NCBI RefSeq assembly: GCF_000686805.1 | Contig: NZ_KK366017.1 | Span: forward strand, 1-64,000 | Reading direction: 5' to 3' | Source: Bacillus sp. UNC41MFS5 | Lineage (GTDB): Bacteria > Bacillota > Bacilli > Bacillales_B > DSM-18226 | DNA: 64,000 bases | Part shown: piece by piece, positions 56,810 to 64,000 of the stretch | How the letters are laid out: each line of letters opens with the position of its first letter | How positions within the stretch are numbered: position 1 is the stretch's first letter | Notes under the pieces: generated by a model | The model's database searches: none | The model's input: the letters and a program-made list of their open reading frames with translations, nothing else | What the model was told of the DNA's origin: nothing | Program-made: the position numbers and the translations under genes

Positions 56810-59800
56810 TCAAACCAATCAATTTAATTATTTATTCTGTTCTTTTTTTAATTATTATCACCTTTCCCTTTTGGCTATGGAAAATTCAACCCATAAAACA
56901 ATTAAATGTGTTGATTGTTGATAAAACGGTTCCGAATCCTTCGTATCGGGAACATAAAGGTTTGGTTTGGATATTAAATAATGCAAAATATTTTAAAGAT
57001 GGGAAAAAACCTTATTCAGTTACGGAGGATTATAAAGGATTTGAACCAAAGGAAGGAAAGAAATATTCGATCACTCCTTTACCCGAGGATTTAAAACCAT
57101 ACGATGTGATTTATTTAACGGATCAATATGGAGTATATAAAGAGGAGTTTTTCGGACAAAATCCATTAGGGAAACACTCTACAAAGATTTATGGCGGACT
57201 TCAAACTGATGAAGTCAATCAAATAAAAAAGGAACTAATTAAATCTAAAGGCAAAACATTAATAGCAGAATTTAATACGTTTGCAAGTCCTACATCAGAA
57301 TCATCGAAAGCCGAGATCTCGAATTTGCTTAATGTAGAATGGACAGGCTGGATTGGTCGCTTTTTTTCCAACCTTAATAGTACTGAGGTACCAGAATGGG
57401 TAAAAGAGAATTATGAGAAGCAAAATAAAAAGTGGTCATTTACTGGAAAAGGATTTGTATTTGTCAGTAAAAACAATTATATCGTTGTAATTGGAGAAAA
57501 AGACGTTAACGACAAAGGTCTTCTGTTTGAATTGACTAGAAATGGAAAAAAACACTTTACTCAAAGTATTGATGGAAAGTACAGTTATTGGTTCGATATT
57601 ATTGATGCCAAAGATGAGAAGGAAATATTGGCCGCCTATAAGTTGCCAATCACTAAGCAAGCAAAAGGAACTCTTAAAGGATATGGGATTCCAACTTCTT
57701 TTCCAGCCGTCATTTATCACCAAAATGCTAAGTATTCCTCTTATTATTTTTCAGGGGATTTTGCAGACGAAGCTGATGTTCCAGGAATTTATCAAACAAA
57801 GGGTTTGGATGCTTGGAAAAAGAGTGTTGGTTCGGGCGGTTCTTTCTATTGGGAAACCTACGTACCAATGATGAAGGATATTTTAAAGCATGGATTACAC
57901 CATGTAACACCCCAAGAAAAAGTGGATGTAGTCGAACTTAATGGCATTAAATCCAACAGCAAAACTGGAAAATCTTATATTCAGATTCAGAAGGACGGGA
58001 AATGGGAAGATCTCTTAATTAAGGGTGTAAACATGGGGATAGGAAAACCTGGTTATTTTCCTGGGGAGACGGCGATTACAAAAGATGAATACTTTCGATG
58101 GTTTAAAGAAATTGGTGCAATGAATGCCAATGCGGTCAGAGTCTACACACTCCACCCGCCACAATTTTACGAAGCCTTTTATGAATATAACAAAATTGCT
58201 AGTAAGCCGCTATTCTTATTTCATGGGACGTGGGTTAATGAAGAGAATCTAATTCACACTCAAGACGCCTTTGCCAAAATAAATATAGATGATGCAAAAC
58301 TTGAAATAAAAAATATGATTAATCTTATCCATGGAAAAGCAAACATACCAGACCGGCCTGGCCATGCGTCAGGTGAATATAAGTACGATATTTCGAAGTA
58401 CGTTCTGGGAATCATTGTTGGCACGGAATGGGACCCTGCTATGGTCACAAACACAAATGAAAAGCATTCAAAAATTAGTCAATTTACAGGGGAGTTCTTT
58501 AAAACAGAAGCGGCCAATCCATTTGAAATCTGGCTGGCTGGTTTAATGGATTTTGCTGCGGATTATGAAGCGAAACACTACCAATGGCAGCATTCAATGA
58601 GTTTTACGAACTGGGTTACAACAGATATGTTGAAACATCCAACCGAACCACTGGAGAATGAAGATATGGTTTCAGTGAACCCCAATCATATTAAAGCATC
58701 TAAGGGGTTATCTTCAGGGTTATTTGCCTCCTATCATATCTATCCTTATTATCCTGATTTTCTTAACTTTGATAAGTCATATCTTAATTATGTAGATGGA
58801 AAGGGTAAGAAAAACAATTATGCTGGCTATTTAAATGAGCTCCGTGCTGCCCATCAAATGCCAGTTCTTGTTGCAGAATTTGGTGTTCCGGCTTCGAGAG
58901 GATTAACACATAAGAACGCTTATGGGATGAACCAAGGTTTTCATTCAGAAGAAGAACAAGGGTATATTAATAAGCATCTATATGAATCGATTGTTTCAGA
59001 AGACTACATGGGGGGACTTGTCTTCACCTGGCAGGATGAATGGTTTAAGCGAACATGGAATACCATGGATTTTGATAATCCCGATCGAAGACCATTTTGG
59101 AATAACATGCAAACAAATGAGCAGCACTTTGGCTTATTAGGATTTGAACCTGGGAAAAAGGAAAAAGAAATCATTGTGGATGGGAATGCATTGGATTGGG
59201 AGTTAGCGGGAGTCAAAAAGAGTTATTCTAGCAAAGATAAAAAGGACACTTTAAAGGAAGTACGGTTATCCTCTGACAATGGATATTTATATTTCCTTTT
59301 AAAATATAATCGTCCAGTTGATTTTCGCAAACAAGGAACCTTCCTGCTGCTTGATTCCATTAAGGAACAGGGACAAACCCAAATTCCATTAAACGATAAT
59401 CTATCAATCAAAACAGACTTTGGGATTGATTTTTTAGTAAGTCTTACGGGGCCTGAGACTTCAAGTATCATGGTTGATAGTTACTATGACACCTTTTATT
59501 ATCAATACGCCCATCTTCTAAAGATGATTGCTGAGGAACCGTATGCAAATCAAAAGAATAATGGTGAATTTCATCCCATCAGGCTTGCTCTTAATAAGAA
59601 ATTAACGATTCCAACTACCAAAGAGGTGATTCCATTTGCTAGTTACGAGACAGGAAAACTAAAGTTTGGGAACGCTAACCCAAATAGTAAAGAATTCGAC
59701 TCGTTAACAGATGTTAGCATTAGTAATGATAGAAAAGTAATCGAAGGAAGAATTCCATGGCAGCTCTTAAATGTGAAAGACCCTAGTTTAAAGGAAGTAA

Positions 59801-60051
59801 TGGGGAATGTCTGGGAAAGTGGTTTATCTAGCAGTGTTGAAACGAATGGTATTCGGCTAGCCATAGTGACAACAGAACAAGGGAAGGTTATCCAGACATT
59901 ACCTGAAAAAAAGCATAATATGCTTCATCAACCTGATACATTTTTATACAGTTGGAAGAAGTGGGAGGAACCAACCTTTTATGAACGATTGAAAAAATCC
60001 TATGGAATTATGAAAGAAACGTATCGAACAATTGATATAAATGGAAAGTAG
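56806..60051 (+). CDS. Large membrane-anchored glycoside-hydrolase-like protein with C-terminal carbohydrate-binding domain
   Basis: A 1081-residue protein. A single N-terminal helix (about 7-26) anchors or exports it. Residues up to about 370 form an unassigned domain (NVLIVDKTVPNPSYREHKG). From about 395 a TIM-barrel glycosidase-like domain contains GVNMGIGKPGYFPGE, NAVRVYTLHPPQFY, GTEWDPAM, and LVAEFGVP with a candidate catalytic Glu. The last third (from about 785, VDGNALDWE) looks like a CBM9/DOMON beta-sandwich. Coupled to the GT2 gene by ATGA overlap, with AAAGGTG upstream, it probably trims or modifies the polymer. The frame from 56773 is not used because it lacks a site. Confidence 0.8.
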   Translation: MIKPINLIIYSVLFLIIITFPFWLWKIQPIKQLNVLIVDKTVPNPSYREHKGLVWILNNAKYFKDGKKPYSVTEDYKGFEPKEGKKYSITPLPEDLKPYDVIYLTDQYGVYKEEFFGQNPLGKHSTKIYGGLQTDEVNQIKKELIKSKGKTLIAEFNTFASPTSESSKAEISNLLNVEWTGWIGRFFSNLNSTEVPEWVKENYEKQNKKWSFTGKGFVFVSKNNYIVVIGEKDVNDKGLLFELTRNGKKHFTQSIDGKYSYWFDIIDAKDEKEILAAYKLPITKQAKGTLKGYGIPTSFPAVIYHQNAKYSSYYFSGDFADEADVPGIYQTKGLDAWKKSVGSGGSFYWETYVPMMKDILKHGLHHVTPQEKVDVVELNGIKSNSKTGKSYIQIQKDGKWEDLLIKGVNMGIGKPGYFPGETAITKDEYFRWFKEIGAMNANAVRVYTLHPPQFYEAFYEYNKIASKPLFLFHGTWVNEENLIHTQDAFAKINIDDAKLEIKNMINLIHGKANIPDRPGHASGEYKYDISKYVLGIIVGTEWDPAMVTNTNEKHSKISQFTGEFFKTEAANPFEIWLAGLMDFAADYEAKHYQWQHSMSFTNWVTTDMLKHPTEPLENEDMVSVNPNHIKASKGLSSGLFASYHIYPYYPDFLNFDKSYLNYVDGKGKKNNYAGYLNELRAAHQMPVLVAEFGVPASRGLTHKNAYGMNQGFHSEEEQGYINKHLYESIVSEDYMGGLVFTWQDEWFKRTWNTMDFDNPDRRPFWNNMQTNEQHFGLLGFEPGKKEKEIIVDGNALDWELAGVKKSYSSKDKKDTLKEVRLSSDNGYLYFLLKYNRPVDFRKQGTFLLLDSIKEQGQTQIPLNDNLSIKTDFGIDFLVSLTGPETSSIMVDSYYDTFYYQYAHLLKMIAEEPYANQKNNGEFHPIRLALNKKLTIPTTKEVIPFASYETGKLKFGNANPNSKEFDSLTDVSISNDRKVIEGRIPWQLLNVKDPSLKEVMGNVWESGLSSSVETNGIRLAIVTTEQGKVIQTLPEKKHNMLHQPDTFLYSWKKWEEPTFYERLKKSYGIMKETYRTIDINGK

Positions 60052-60058
60052 TATTAAG

Positions 60059-60102
60059 GAAAGGAAAACGCTAGTGGTAAACCAGCGTTTTCCTTTCCTT
60101 TT
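60059..60102. terminator. Bidirectional terminator
   Basis: GGAAAGGAAAACGCT pairs with AGCGTTTTCCTTTCC around TAGTGGTAAACC, between the polysaccharide operon and yitT. Confidence 0.88.
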
Positions 60103-60105
60103 GTA

Positions 60106-60696
60106 TTAATAATAGGGAAAATGTTGATTATTGTTTCCTCTTACGGTTAGCGCCGTCATAAAACCAACACAGATGATGGTGAGAAGAGAATAAAAGAACT
60201 TCTCCAACCCAACAACCTGAATACCGCCTGTGATGACAAGACCATCTATTAAGAAGATGATAATCCCGATATTAATGGAAGTAAATTTAGTTAATAATTG
60301 GGCAAGTAAATCTGTCCCGCCTGTACTGGTTTCATAACGCAGCATAAGACCTATCCCTATCCCGACAAGCAATCCACCAATAATTGTACTTGGTAATATC
60401 CCTATTTCGATTTTACCATTAATAAATGATAGAAAATCAATACAAAAGGATGAGATGATAAGTCCATGGAGGCTGTAGTAGAAATAGCGTCTCTCAAAGA
60501 ACCAGGCTAAAACATATAAAGGAAGACTTAACACAATAATACTTAGTCCAGTCGGCCATCCGTAAAAATAATGAATAATTAGTCCTAACCCGATGACTCC
60601 TCCATCAAGTAAATGATAGGGAACTAAAAATCCATTTACTCCAAGGCTTAAGAGCAAACTCCCGAGCAGCATTGCTGCTAATTTTTCCTTCATCAT
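60106..60696 (-). CDS. YitT-family membrane protein, short form
   Basis: A 196-residue protein with five to six membrane helices and the YitT_membrane pattern (NGFLVPYHLLDGGVIGLGLII, GLMLRYETSTGGTDLLAQLL). Usual YitT proteins have an additional C-terminal DUF2179 domain of about 80 residues, missing here. Function is unknown. GGAG lies six bases before ATG 60696. A dyad ATGTAC-N5-GTACAT lies 36 bases upstream of the start. Confidence 0.84.
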   Translation of the reverse strand: MMKEKLAAMLLGSLLLSLGVNGFLVPYHLLDGGVIGLGLIIHYFYGWPTGLSIIVLSLPLYVLAWFFERRYFYYSLHGLIISSFCIDFLSFINGKIEIGILPSTIIGGLLVGIGIGLMLRYETSTGGTDLLAQLLTKFTSINIGIIIFLIDGLVITGGIQVVGLEKFFYSLLTIICVGFMTALTVRGNNNQHFPYY

Positions 60697-60731
60697 CCAT
60701 CACTCCAAAACTTGTCCTCTACCATCAAAAT

Positions 60732-60748
60732 ATGTACAAGCGGTACAT
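60732..60748. promoter_or_regulatory. Palindrome upstream of yitT
   Basis: ATGTAC at 60732-60737 and GTACAT at 60743-60748, a perfect 6-bp dyad with a 5-base centre. It could be an operator; no regulator is adjacent. Confidence 0.35.
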
Positions 60749-60764
60749 TTAGAAGTGATATAGT

Positions 60765-60798
60765 CAAAAAAAAACAACCAGAAGAATCTTCTGGTTGT
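60765..60798 (-). terminator. Terminator of the phosphate transporter unit
   Basis: On the minus strand ACAACCAGAAGA pairs perfectly with TCTTCTGGTTGT, followed by T8. Confidence 0.88.
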
Positions 60799-60803
60799 CT
60801 TTA

Positions 60804-61811
60804 TTAAAAGAAGATATTAAGGATGAAGTAGATGATACCAGCTAATAATGCAGTAATTGGAAGTGTAATTACCCATGTAACTAACATCCGTTGAGCCGTA
60901 CCCCATTTTACTCCTTTAAGCCTATGTGCAGAACCTACCCCTAGTATCCCTGAAGAAATGACGTGGGTAGTACTGACTGGCAAATGGATATAAGTGGCTC
61001 CAAAGATGATTGCTGCACCCGTTAAATCTGCGGCAACACCATTAATCGGACGAATCTTCATAATTTTCCCGCCGACTGTTTTTATAATCTTCCATCCACC
61101 AATTGATGTACCTAATCCCATTGCAATTGCACAAGAGAGCTGTACCCAAAAAGGCACTTCATCCGTATGAAGATAACCATTAGCTAACAGAGCCATGGTG
61201 ATGATCCCCATCGATTTTTGTGCATCGTTTGTTCCATGTGAATAGGATTGTAACGCGGCAGTAGCAATTTGGATTAAACGAAAGGAACGGTTGGTTTTAG
61301 TTAAATTAAAATTTTTAAAAACGACTTTAAAAATGCTGTAAACAATATACCCAACTGTGAAAGCTAAAATCGGTGATAGAATTAATGCTTGAATAATTTT
61401 TATAAAACCTTCAGCTTTAATTACTTCAAATCCTTTTGCAGCAATGGCTGCACCCGCAATAGAACCGATAATTGCATGTGATGAACTACTTGGAATACCG
61501 TAATACCAAGTGAGTAAGTTCCAAAAAATAGCTGCTAATAGTGCCGCAAAAATAACAATCGATCCAGTATGACCACCAGTAAGTGAGAATGGATCAACAA
61601 TGTCTTTAGAGATAGTTTTGGCAACCCCAGTAAATGTCAATGCTCCTACAAAATTCATTACGGCTGCTAATATAATTGCTTGTCGTGGTTTAAGAGCTTT
61701 TGTGGATACAGAGGTTGCGATTGCATTTGCTGTATCATGGAATCCATTAATAAAGTCAAATGCAAGGGCACCAATGACAATTAAAATCGTTAAAATTAAT
61801 ACAACGCTCAT
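60804..61811 (-). CDS. pit: Low-affinity inorganic phosphate transporter (PiT family)
   Basis: A 335-residue phosphate:cation symporter with about ten helices. The two PiT signatures are seen: FDFINGFHDTANAIATSVSTKAL near the N-terminus and QSYSHGTNDAQKSMGI with SIGGWKIIKTVG in the C-terminal half. It follows the DUF47 gene by 11 bases, the same pair as B. subtilis ykaA-pit. TTGCTCC-type sequence upstream is a poor ribosome site, so coupling to the DUF47 gene is likely. Confidence 0.93.
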   Translation of the reverse strand: MSVVLILTILIVIGALAFDFINGFHDTANAIATSVSTKALKPRQAIILAAVMNFVGALTFTGVAKTISKDIVDPFSLTGGHTGSIVIFAALLAAIFWNLLTWYYGIPSSSSHAIIGSIAGAAIAAKGFEVIKAEGFIKIIQALILSPILAFTVGYIVYSIFKVVFKNFNLTKTNRSFRLIQIATAALQSYSHGTNDAQKSMGIITMALLANGYLHTDEVPFWVQLSCAIAMGLGTSIGGWKIIKTVGGKIMKIRPINGVAADLTGAAIIFGATYIHLPVSTTHVISSGILGVGSAHRLKGVKWGTAQRMLVTWVITLPITALLAGIIYFILNIFF

Positions 61812-61822
61812 ATGTTTGCTCC

Positions 61823-62440
61823 TTAAGCATTTTTCATGATAATGGTTTCAAGTGTATTGGCAACTGTTTGGCAATAGTCGGCAATATCTTCAAGGTTTTC
61901 GTAAATTTCTTTGTATTGGATAATCCGAATCGGGTCTTTTTCGACCGTAAATAAATTTTTAATCGACTGGCGTAAGATATTATCGCAGTTGGATTCAAAA
62001 TCTTTTATCTTAATGGCATGTTCTCTTATTTGCTGTAACTTTTTATTGGAAAGTAGTTCAACCGCTTTGTCAATTTCATGAACACTACCTTGAATTGCAT
62101 CCACAAATTTCTTCATGAAATCATCTGCATTGGTAATAGAGTACATTTCAAATAATGCTGCACAACCTTCAAGCCCATCAAGTACATCATCCATACTCAT
62201 CGCCAGGTGAAGGATGTCTTCCCGTTCAATTGGAGTGATGAAGGCATCATTCAATTCTTTAATTACTTCATGCACATATGTATCACCTTTTGTTTCAAGT
62301 TCCTTCATTTTCTCAGAGAAAATTTTCAAATCACTCACATTTTTTAATTTGTATTCAGTAAAGAAATTTGCACTTTCCTTTAAGTTTGCAGAAATATTAC
62401 TAAGTAATGCTGAGAATTTATCGACTTTTTTAAATGCCAT
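61823..62440 (-). CDS. DUF47/PhoU-like phosphate transport accessory protein
   Basis: A 205-residue helical protein of the DUF47 (YkaA) family, related in fold to PhoU. The signature EREDILHLAMSMDDVLDGLEG and the coiled alpha-helical repeats are clear. It is believed to regulate the PiT transporter encoded just downstream. GGGGG precedes ATG 62440. Two tandem pairs of TTWACA-like boxes with 11-bp period lie upstream. Confidence 0.92.
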   Translation of the reverse strand: MAFKKVDKFSALLSNISANLKESANFFTEYKLKNVSDLKIFSEKMKELETKGDTYVHEVIKELNDAFITPIEREDILHLAMSMDDVLDGLEGCAALFEMYSITNADDFMKKFVDAIQGSVHEIDKAVELLSNKKLQQIREHAIKIKDFESNCDNILRQSIKNLFTVEKDPIRIIQYKEIYENLEDIADYCQTVANTLETIIMKNA

Positions 62441-62527
62441 GTGAATACCCCCATTTTCAATTAAACAATTGTTGAATACTGACCTCAGTAATTTTATATG
62501 AAAAATGTCGAAAAAAGAAACATATTC

Positions 62528-62617
62528 TTTATAAATTTACAAAAACTTAACATTAGAATTTTTTGAATCGTTCATTCTATTGGAACATTTTCTATGTATG
62601 TTTACAAAATCTTTACA
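62528..62617. promoter_or_regulatory. PhoP-box-like tandem repeats
   Basis: TTTACA at 62536 and TTAACA at 62547, and TTTACA at 62601 and 62612, each pair 11 bp apart as in Bacillus Pho boxes (TTWACA). They lie in the 385-base region between the DUF47 gene and the GlsB-like gene, which otherwise shows no gene. Confidence 0.4.
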
Positions 62618-62825
62618 TTATATGTTTTAAATAGTTCTTAAATAGAGACATTTTTACTTTTGCCTATATTTATGTATTTATGTACTTAGTTACCGAGTTA
62701 AGATTTTTTCTTTTCTGAGTATAAAAAAGAAATTAGGGTACTTTATAAATACAGGTAGCATGAAAATAAGTTACTTTTCCAACTGCCTGAGACAAATAAT
62801 TGGTTACTAAAAAGGAGTGTACTGA

Positions 62826-63083
62826 ATGAGTTTCATTTGGGCATTAATTATTGGTGGGATTATTGGATGGTTAGCCGGTCTTATCGTTGGAAGAGATATT
62901 CCGGGTGGCATTATTGGTAATATCATTGCAGGATTTGTAGGAGCATGGCTTGGAACTGCAATCTTAGGTAATTGGGGACCACATGTTGCTGATTTTGCAA
63001 TAATTCCTGCAATTATTGGTTCGGCTGTTTTGGTCTTGTTAGTAAGTTTCATTCTTCGATCCTTTAGAAGAACCGATAGATAA
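62826..63083 (+). CDS. GlsB/YeaQ/YmgE family membrane protein
   Basis: An 85-residue protein with three membrane segments and the Gly-rich pattern of the transglycosylase-associated family (IIGGIIGWLAGLIVGRDIPGGIIGNII, given here only as the family region at residues 8-35). Members are small stress-induced membrane proteins of unknown role. AAAGGAG precedes ATG 62826. A terminator follows. Confidence 0.88.
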   Translation: MSFIWALIIGGIIGWLAGLIVGRDIPGGIIGNIIAGFVGAWLGTAILGNWGPHVADFAIIPAIIGSAVLVLLVSFILRSFRRTDR

Positions 63084-63097
63084 TATTTCTTACTTTA

Positions 63098-63126
63098 AAA
63101 AAGCCTCCAATGTTGGAGGCTTTTTC
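63098..63126. terminator. Bidirectional terminator
   Basis: AAAAAGCCTCCAA pairs with TTGGAGGCTTTTT around TG, between the GlsB-like gene and the convergent pseudouridine synthase. Confidence 0.88.
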
Positions 63127-63131
63127 ATGCT

Positions 63132-64000
63132 CTATAATGAAAAGATATCAATATCCTTAAAAATTACAAGTCGATCTACAAATGGAGCATGACAGACAAT
63201 CTTTTCCTGAGTAAACGGATGAATGAATTCAAGTTTTGCCGCATGTAGTGCTTGTCTTTTCACAATAGGTTTTCCCCCATACAATGTATCTCCAACTAAT
63301 GGATGCCCTAAATAACTTAAATGAACCCTGATTTGATGTGTTCTCCCAGTATCGAGCCAGCATTTTATATATGAAAGTTGTTTCTCTTTGTCCACTTTTA
63401 CTACGGTGTAATGGGTAAGGGCAGCCTGACCAGTTGGAGAAACTCTCCTTCTTGTTGCATGATGGCGATCCCGGCCAATCGGTTCGTTAATGGACCCTTT
63501 TCTCTGTTTTACTAACCCGTGAACCAAAGCAATGTAGGTTCTTTTAATATTTCTCTTAAAAAGCATCTGATCCATAATAGCCCCTGCTAGTGAATGTTTA
63601 GCAAGGAGGATGGCACCTGACGTATCGCGATCTAATCGGTGAACTTGCCGGATGTTCCTATTTTCTCCTTTTGCTTGCAAATAAAATTGCACTGCATTAA
63701 GCAGTGTATCTTGATCTGTTAGAGGGTCATTTGGATGGCTATTCATGAAGGGTGGTTTGTTAATAACCAAAACATGTTCGTCCTCAAAAAGTACGTCTAT
63801 ATCTATATAATTAGCTGGAATTTCAATCTTTTCGTCCTCAAATAGTTTTAATTGTAACTTGGAACCCTTGACCAGAGGATTAGTCCAGTTCGCGCGTTCC
63901 TCATTAACTTTCACCTTATTCTCCATTCTAAAAGTGTGGGTTAATTTTTTAGGGGCTTCCCAGACATGCCGAAAAATATCCTCGATGGTTTTTCCATTCC
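63132..64000 (-). CDS. RluA-family pseudouridine synthase, 5' end outside the window
   Basis: Enzyme that isomerises uridine to pseudouridine in rRNA or tRNA. The catalytic Asp is in VHRLDRDTSG; GHPLVGDTLYGG and DTGRTHQIRVHL are also diagnostic. An ATG at 63926 would give 264 residues, but the frame stays open to the window edge and the extra part (TIEDIFRHVWEAPKKLTHT) is the normal S4-like N-terminus of this family. The true start is therefore beyond base 64000, and at least 288 residues are encoded here. Confidence 0.9.
   Translation of the reverse strand, partial: NGKTIEDIFRHVWEAPKKLTHTFRMENKVKVNEERANWTNPLVKGSKLQLKLFEDEKIEIPANYIDIDVLFEDEHVLVINKPPFMNSHPNDPLTDQDTLLNAVQFYLQAKGENRNIRQVHRLDRDTSGAILLAKHSLAGAIMDQMLFKRNIKRTYIALVHGLVKQRKGSINEPIGRDRHHATRRRVSPTGQAALTHYTVVKVDKEKQLSYIKCWLDTGRTHQIRVHLSYLGHPLVGDTLYGGKPIVKRQALHAAKLEFIHPFTQEKIVCHAPFVDRLVIFKDIDIFSL

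Noticed and set aside
63132..63926. Treating the RluA-type gene as complete with ATG 63926
   Set aside because: The frame continues upstream to the window edge and the added residues match the normal N-terminus of the family.

Overview
This AT-rich window reads as chromosome of a Bacillaceae species (Bacillus/Neobacillus type). The evidence is a B. subtilis-like rRNA-tRNA cluster, the Bacillus gene order queG-yhbB-trmL-(nfrA)-prkA-yhbH, strong AGGAGG ribosome binding sites, TTGACA/TATAAT promoters, catabolite-repression (cre) sites and sporulation-linked genes. No insertion sequence, prophage or CRISPR array was seen.

Layout. 1-2064: tail of a 5S rRNA, a 15-tRNA cluster and one separate tRNA-Gly with its own promoter and terminator. 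2095-9978: translation, redox and sporulation genes. 10017-15783: N-acetylglucosamine uptake and catabolism (PTS transporter divergent from nagA-nagB-nagR and a SIS protein) with paired NagR-like operators. 15925-20726: a CAP-domain lipoprotein, a sensor kinase, a diguanylate cyclase and an azoreductase-like protein. 20900-42829: a large sugar-acid locus. 42889-49663: a transporter, a shortened nucleotidase, the remains of a 2-oxoacid:ferredoxin oxidoreductase operon, a cupin and an MMPL transporter. 49851-53687: deoR-deoC-xapX-cdd, a DUF3189 protein and proC. 53932-60051: a four-gene operon (response regulator, HEAT protein, GT2 synthase, membrane-anchored glycosidase) that looks like a synthase-dependent polysaccharide module. 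60106-64000: YitT, the phosphate transporter pair Pit/DUF47, a GlsB-like protein and a pseudouridine synthase cut by the window edge.

The most interesting region is 20900-42829. Two hexuronide-type symporters, glucuronate isomerase (uxaC), 6-phosphogluconate dehydrogenase (gnd), a LarA-family nickel-pincer enzyme, a fructuronate-reductase-like SDR, a gluconokinase-like FGGY kinase and the cofactor genes larE, larB and a split larC lie together. Four promoters here carry the same operator-like palindrome just downstream of the -10 box, and two paralogous ROK repressors sit beside them. My inference is a glucuronate route that avoids mannonate dehydratase and KDG: glucuronate to fructuronate (UxaC), to mannonate (SDR), to gluconate by C2 epimerisation (LarA homologue with Ni-pincer cofactor), to 6-phosphogluconate (kinase), to ribulose 5-phosphate (Gnd). 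Each family is recognisable, but the assembled pathway is a hypothesis. A separate AraC-linked operon of two Gfo/Idh oxidoreductases and two TIM-barrel isomerase-like proteins lies in the middle and probably handles another sugar or glycoside.
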